Shown here one piece after another: positions 3,335 to 6,255 of a stretch of 6,255 bases of DNA. This stretch comes from Phycisphaerae bacterium (GTDB taxonomy: Bacteria > Planctomycetota > Phycisphaerae > Sedimentisphaerales > Anaerobacaceae). The notes under the pieces were generated by a model. That model made no database searches, had not been told where the DNA came from, and saw only the letters and a list, made by a program, of their open reading frames with translations. Numbering within the stretch: the first letter of the stretch is position 1; each line of letters opens with the position of its first letter. Both the position numbers and the translations under genes were made by a program. The stretch covers positions 1 to 6,255 of the forward strand of contig JAUVYZ010000125.1 in assembly GCA_030602845.1 (NCBI GenBank). The letters are read 5' to 3'.

Positions 3335-6255
3335 CTACTGCCTGGCTACTGCCAATTCGGAATAGCCGGTCTCGTTTTGGTGAGTTGACTTGTCACGCGT
3401 CTTAACCTTGTAGACGTACCGCATATTTGATCCCTCGAGAATCTTCACATTGTATATCGGGCTATCCTGCCATCCACTTTCATAGCCAAGAGTCCGACAC
3501 CAGAAATAATATTCCACACCGCTGATGTCTTGAGCCGTTACAGCTACCATCCTGTTGTGGTAGCTCCCATCATTCGAATCGCAGTATTCGTACGGTGGTA
3601 TCTCCCATTGACTGGGATTCGGCGTCGGCGGCCTTAAGTCGATATAGGCCGAGGCCTCTACTGACCAGGCGCTTTTGTTCTTATTGGGCGATTTGTCGCG
3701 TGTCTGGACCTTGTAGGTATATGTAACGTTCCTAATCAACCACGTGTCTATGTATGTCGAACTATCCTGCCAGCCGCTGCTGCGGCCGCCGCCGCTGATG
3801 CATACGAAACGATACTCCACGCCGCTTTCATCTTCATCAAGCGCCGTGGTTGCCGTCATACTAATCGAATCACTCGACTCGGGAACTGCATACGGCTCAA
3901 CAGCCCAAGTGCTCGGATCAGGCTCCGGAGGCGTTTTGTCAACTGGCTCATAATCTTTGGCCCAAATCGCATAATCGCTAAAATCAACATCCGTGTCCAA
4001 GTCCAAATCAGCTCCTTCGCAGTCACCCAGCAAGTTACAATCTTCCTGGAGCCAATAGGACAAAAGTATCCCAAGGTCCACCAAGTCGATGTCGTCATCA
4101 AAATCGAGGTCACAGGGCACATGTGGCAGTCTATAATGATAACCCATATCCACTATGTTCGCATCAGGCACGTCGTCCGCTCGCGTAGTATACATCATGT
4201 GCAGCCCTAAAGCTTCTGCCGACTCACTTCCCACATCTATACATGGGCTGTTGGCTACCTCTCCGGTCTCAGTTTGACTGAGATGGTAACCATCTGTAAA
4301 GCACGGGTCTGCGTTGATGTTGTGGCTATCGGTGAAATTGGGGTCCCAGCTGTTGCTGTCGGGATTCCAATCCCATCCGTTGAGTGTGCAACCGTCTTCA
4401 ACGTAGATGGGCGGCTTGAATATTCTTACACCAGCAAAAGAACCGGTCTGGATAAACACCGCTGAATCGAGGACGTAGTCACCCGCATCGGCAACGGCCA
4501 GTTTAATATGGTGTATTCCAGGACTTAGACCCAACGCCTGTGCGGTAAATACACTGGTGAAGCCATCGTATTCAATGTCGAAAAACGGACCACCATCATC
4601 GAGATCATTGTTGTTGAAAAACTCCGGATAATTAGCATTCGTCCCGAATGGGTTACCGCCATTGACATTGTCGACCGAAACCGGAATAGTGGTTCCGGGA
4701 ATCAGGGCAATATTAACCCCATCCAGGAAAAACCCAAATACATCATTAAAAAGTGAGTAGACGAATTCATTATATTCCTCGGAGGCAAAAACAAAGTTGA
4801 AGAAAAGGTCGCCTCCCTCAGTGACGAAATCGAATTCAAGGATGGTCGCGTCATTAGTCGTGTATCCAGGAATAAGGGCATCAAGGTCAGCATCTCCAGG
4901 CAAATTATTAATCCATGTCGCGTAATCACTTATGTTAGGCGGCAGCGCCAAATTTGCATCTCCACAGGTCAGAATTATGCCGGATTCAACCCCGATACCA
5001 GCCGCGATTCCACCATCGAAAGTCCCCGAAGCAACTGCCGACCCGGTATAGGATAAATTACTCACCCTGATTCCGGCGCCCAGGATTTCGTCTACTAAAG
5101 TATTTGCGTCGCCTGTAGTGGTAACCGTAAGAACGTCACCCGGAATAAGATTTGGCTCCTCCGGGGGAGTCTCAGTTGGCCCGATGTCACTGCAATAAAT
5201 GTCCACCGTGGAGGGTCTTGGGTCGTGTTTGTCGCCGCTGCCTACTGCTACCTGCCAGCCGTGGCCAGTAGTGACATTGTTCCAGATAATACTGTTAATG
5301 ATATTAGTATAACTATCATAAGAGCAATACAGTCCACCGCCGTAGCCGATACCAAAACCAACTCCTGTAACCATATTGTCCGCAATCGTACAATTGACGA
5401 TGTTAGGCTCTGCGTGCCAATTGACGGAAATTCCTCCGCCACCCAGCCCGGCTGTATTGTTGGTTACAAGGCAATTGGTAATCTCCTGGGCACCGCCAGT
5501 CAGATAAGGACCGCTAAAAAACATTGCGCCGCCGAAACCCTGGGCCACATTGTCAGCCATAAGACAATCTTTGATTATTGCGGAGCTGTCGAGGCAGTAG
5601 AACCCTCCACCAGAGCAGTAAGTTGCTACCAGCGCAGAATTGCCGCTTACCGTGCAGTTGTTAATACTTGCTTTGCTGTTAAGCCAATATACTCCGCCGC
5701 CATATTCGGCTGTATTATCGCTGACGTTGCAGTCATTGATTGTCAAATCAGTCTCAACCAGACAGATTCCTCCGCCATACACCGCTGTATTACGGCTGAC
5801 GGTGGAGCTGTTAATTACCACCGTGGCGCCAAGGACAACAGTGAAATCACCACCGTAGATGCCGCCACCAACGCCGGTATCAGCGGTGTTACCGCTGAGG
5901 TCACAATTATTAAGCGAAAGCCGCCCGCCGTGGTCGTACCAGATTCCGGCGCCATCACCGCCTACAGAATTATTATCGCGTATATCGCAATTATTAAGCA
6001 TCAGCGCTTCGCCGGCAACGTAGTATATGCCGGCACCATCGGCAATTGCGGTGTTCTGGCTGACGTTACAGTCATCAAGCGTCAGCATACCATCGGAGTC
6101 GCAGTAGATTCCGGCCCCGTCGGCAGCTGCGGTAGTGTTTAATATATCGGTACCGCTAATTGAAATATCACAGTTAGGGTCGCAATAAATACCGGCGCCG
6201 TCAGCAGTTGCAGTGTTGTTTAATATACCGGTACCGCTAATTGTAAGAAGACAGT
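3335..6255 (-). CDS. Large secreted repeat protein: beta-helix, choice-of-anchor L, dockerin, Fn3-like (5' partial)
   Basis: The frame is open from the window edge to TAG at 3335-3337: 972 complete residues, with the start and any signal peptide outside the window. Numbering from the Met codon at 6086-6088 (55 more residues precede it), the order is: beta-helix coils to ~303; choice-of-anchor L domain ~319-554; beta-helix closing segment ~559-655; dockerin-like calcium module ~659-715; two Fn3-like repeats 717-816 and 817-917. The chain ends in 'SELAVARQ' with no transmembrane helix, LPXTG, PEP-CTERM or type IX sorting signal. No catalytic motif is seen. Such proteins are taken to be extracellular or surface proteins for adhesion, glycan binding or display; the dockerin could dock to a cohesin if the genome encodes one. 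The internal methionine at 6086-6088 is not the start, because in-frame coils continue upstream of it. It lies upstream of the peptidase and GH116 genes on the same strand. Confidence 0.92.
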   Translation of the reverse strand, partial: CLLTISGTGILNNTATADGAGIYCDPNCDISISGTDILNTTAAADGAGIYCDSDGMLTLDDCNVSQNTAIADGAGIYYVAGEALMLNNCDIRDNNSVGGDGAGIWYDHGGRLSLNNCDLSGNTADTGVGGGIYGGDFTVVLGATVVINSSTVSRNTAVYGGGICLVETDLTINDCNVSDNTAEYGGGVYWLNSKASINNCTVSGNSALVATYCSGGGFYCLDSSAIIKDCLMADNVAQGFGGAMFFSGPYLTGGAQEITNCLVTNNTAGLGGGGISVNWHAEPNIVNCTIADNMVTGVGFGIGYGGGLYCSYDSYTNIINSIIWNNVTTGHGWQVAVGSGDKHDPRPSTVDIYCSDIGPTETPPEEPNLIPGDVLTVTTTGDANTLVDEILGAGIRVSNLSYTGSAVASGTFDGGIAAGIGVESGIILTCGDANLALPPNISDYATWINNLPGDADLDALIPGYTTNDATILEFDFVTEGGDLFFNFVFASEEYNEFVYSLFNDVFGFFLDGVNIALIPGTTIPVSVDNVNGGNPFGTNANYPEFFNNNDLDDGGPFFDIEYDGFTSVFTAQALGLSPGIHHIKLAVADAGDYVLDSAVFIQTGSFAGVRIFKPPIYVEDGCTLNGWDWNPDSNSWDPNFTDSHNINADPCFTDGYHLSQTETGEVANSPCIDVGSESAEALGLHMMYTTRADDVPDANIVDMGYHYRLPHVPCDLDFDDDIDLVDLGILLSYWLQEDCNLLGDCEGADLDLDTDVDFSDYAIWAKDYEPVDKTPPEPDPSTWAVEPYAVPESSDSISMTATTALDEDESGVEYRFVCISGGGRSSGWQDSSTYIDTWLIRNVTYTYKVQTRDKSPNKNKSAWSVEASAYIDLRPPTPNPSQWEIPPYEYCDSNDGSYHNRMVAVTAQDISGVEYYFWCRTLGYESGWQDSPIYNVKILEGSNMRYVYKVKTRDKSTHQNETGYSELAVARQ
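3338..3940 (-). repeat. Two tandem Fn3-like domains (~100 residues each)
   Basis: Repeat 1 (residues 717-816, bases 3641-3940) and repeat 2 (817-917, bases 3338-3640) share the frame PPxPxPSxW, then SGVEYxF, SGWQDSxxY and a closing YxYKVxTRDKS with a final aromatic/Ser strand. The spacing of strands and the aromatic YxYKVxTRD strand resemble fibronectin type III or other Ig-like beta-sandwiches. They form the extreme C-terminus of the protein and probably act as spacer or binding domains. Confidence 0.75.
3944..4114 (-). other. Dockerin-like module with two calcium-binding loops
   Basis: Residues ~659-715 begin Cys-Asp and contain two F-hand-type loops: D660-x-D662-x-D664-D-D666-I-D668-xx-D671 and D694-x-D696-x-D698-T-D700-V-D702-xx-D705, 34 residues apart. 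The helix after the first loop reads LGILLSYWL and after the second YAIWAKDY. All calcium ligand positions are acidic, so both loops should bind calcium. The usual Gly at loop position 6 is Asp in the first and Thr in the second. Dockerins bind cohesins in cellulosomes; in planctomycetes they are abundant with unclear partners. Confidence 0.85.
4124..4414 (-). other. Beta-helix closing segment
   Basis: Residues ~559-655 contain IYVEDGCTLNG, INADPCFTDGYHLSQ, NSPCIDVGSESA and NIVDMGYHY. In planctomycete beta-helix proteins these blocks normally follow directly on the last coil ('VDIYCSDI'), as the capping end of the helix. Here they are separated from that coil by the choice-of-anchor L domain. 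This segment supports both the taxonomic guess and the domain-insertion reading. Confidence 0.7.
4427..5134 (-). other. Choice-of-anchor L domain
   Basis: Residues ~319-554 (numbered from the Met at 6088) match this domain closely from end to end: a start LTVTTTGDANTLVDEILG, then GTFDGG, ESGIILTCGDA, the core FNFVFASEEYNEFV, FNDVFGFFLDGVNIALIPGT, DIEYDGFTSVFTA, and the end IHHIKLAVADAGDYVLDSAV. The family is named because it usually sits near varied C-terminal surface anchors in exported proteins. Here about 360 further residues follow it and no anchor is seen. Its biochemical function is not established. Confidence 0.92.
5180..6255 (-). repeat. Right-handed parallel beta-helix repeat array (about 12 coils)
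   Basis: Coils of about 22-34 residues follow the consensus hxIxNCxVSxNTAxxxGGGIYxx, for example LTINDCNVSDNTAEYGGGVY and ASINNCTVSGNSA. The Asn-Cys/Ser, Asn-Thr-Ala and Gly-Gly-Gly-Ile-Tyr positions recur in almost every coil. This is the pattern of pectate-lyase-like or polymorphic-membrane-protein-like beta-helices. No acidic catalytic cluster typical of a polysaccharide lyase is evident, so a structural or binding role is more likely. The array continues beyond the window edge. Confidence 0.9.
6137..6243 (-). repeat. 81-bp spaced DNA repeat within two adjacent beta-helix coils
   Basis: A 26-base stretch at 6137-6162 recurs at 6218-6243 with one mismatch, exactly 81 bases (27 codons) apart. 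The two coils encoded (ISGTGILNNTATADGAGIY and ISGTDILNTTAAADGAGIY) are much closer to each other than to the other coils and lack the usual Asn-Cys. This points to a recent duplication of one coil; further copies may lie outside the window. Confidence 0.75.

Noticed and set aside
5225..6142. Open frame on the plus strand (305 codons)
   Set aside because: It is the complement of the beta-helix repeats; its repetitive Ile-Ala-Val make-up mirrors the coil periodicity and it has no start signal.
3335..6255. Polysaccharide lyase or pectinase activity for the beta-helix
   Set aside because: No conserved acidic or basic catalytic cluster was visible among the coils; the repeats are of the generic Asn-Cys/Gly-Gly-Gly type.

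Overview
The window holds three genes, all on the minus strand, so transcription runs from high to low coordinates. In transcript order they are: (1) a very large secreted repeat protein, 3335-6255, cut off at its N-terminus by the window edge; (2) a putative secreted zinc metallopeptidase, about 1331-3187; and (3) a GH116-family glycoside hydrolase with a lipoprotein signal peptide, 1-1334, cut off at its C-terminus by the other edge. No RNA gene, insertion sequence, CRISPR array or plus-strand gene is supported.

The likely source is a planctomycete, probably an anaerobic Phycisphaerae/Sedimentisphaerales-type lineage or an uncultured relative. The first gene combines parallel beta-helix coils, a closing segment with 'INADPCF', 'NSPCIDVGS' and 'VDMGYHY' signatures, a dockerin-like calcium-binding pair and Fn3-like repeats, a style common in that group. 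Weak or absent Shine-Dalgarno sequences fit this too. The assignment rests on remembered family style and was not tested by a search.

Region 3335-6255: about 12 beta-helix coils, then a complete choice-of-anchor L domain that appears inserted into the end of the helix, the rest of the helix-closing segment, a dockerin-like module with two intact calcium loops, and two related ~100-residue Fn3-like repeats ending at the stop codon. Region 3188-3334 is an intercistronic gap of about 147 bases with three consecutive stem-loops. Region 1331-3187 encodes a mostly unrecognised protein whose C-terminal half carries HEASH plus a downstream GEGL glutamate, a gluzincin-like zinc site. Region 1-1334 starts in a 4-base ATGA overlap with the peptidase gene, with a good AGGAG inside the peptidase's last codons. 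It encodes a VAGC lipobox, a 7-residue tandem-repeat spacer and the GH116 N-terminal domain.

The most defensible joint picture is an extracytoplasmic degradation set. A lipid-anchored exo-acting beta-glycosidase is translationally coupled to a secreted protease, which suggests attack on a glycoprotein or glycopeptide-like substrate. The upstream repeat protein could act in adhesion or surface display. This joint role is inference; the sequence directly shows only the shared strand, the tight peptidase-GH116 coupling and the export signals.
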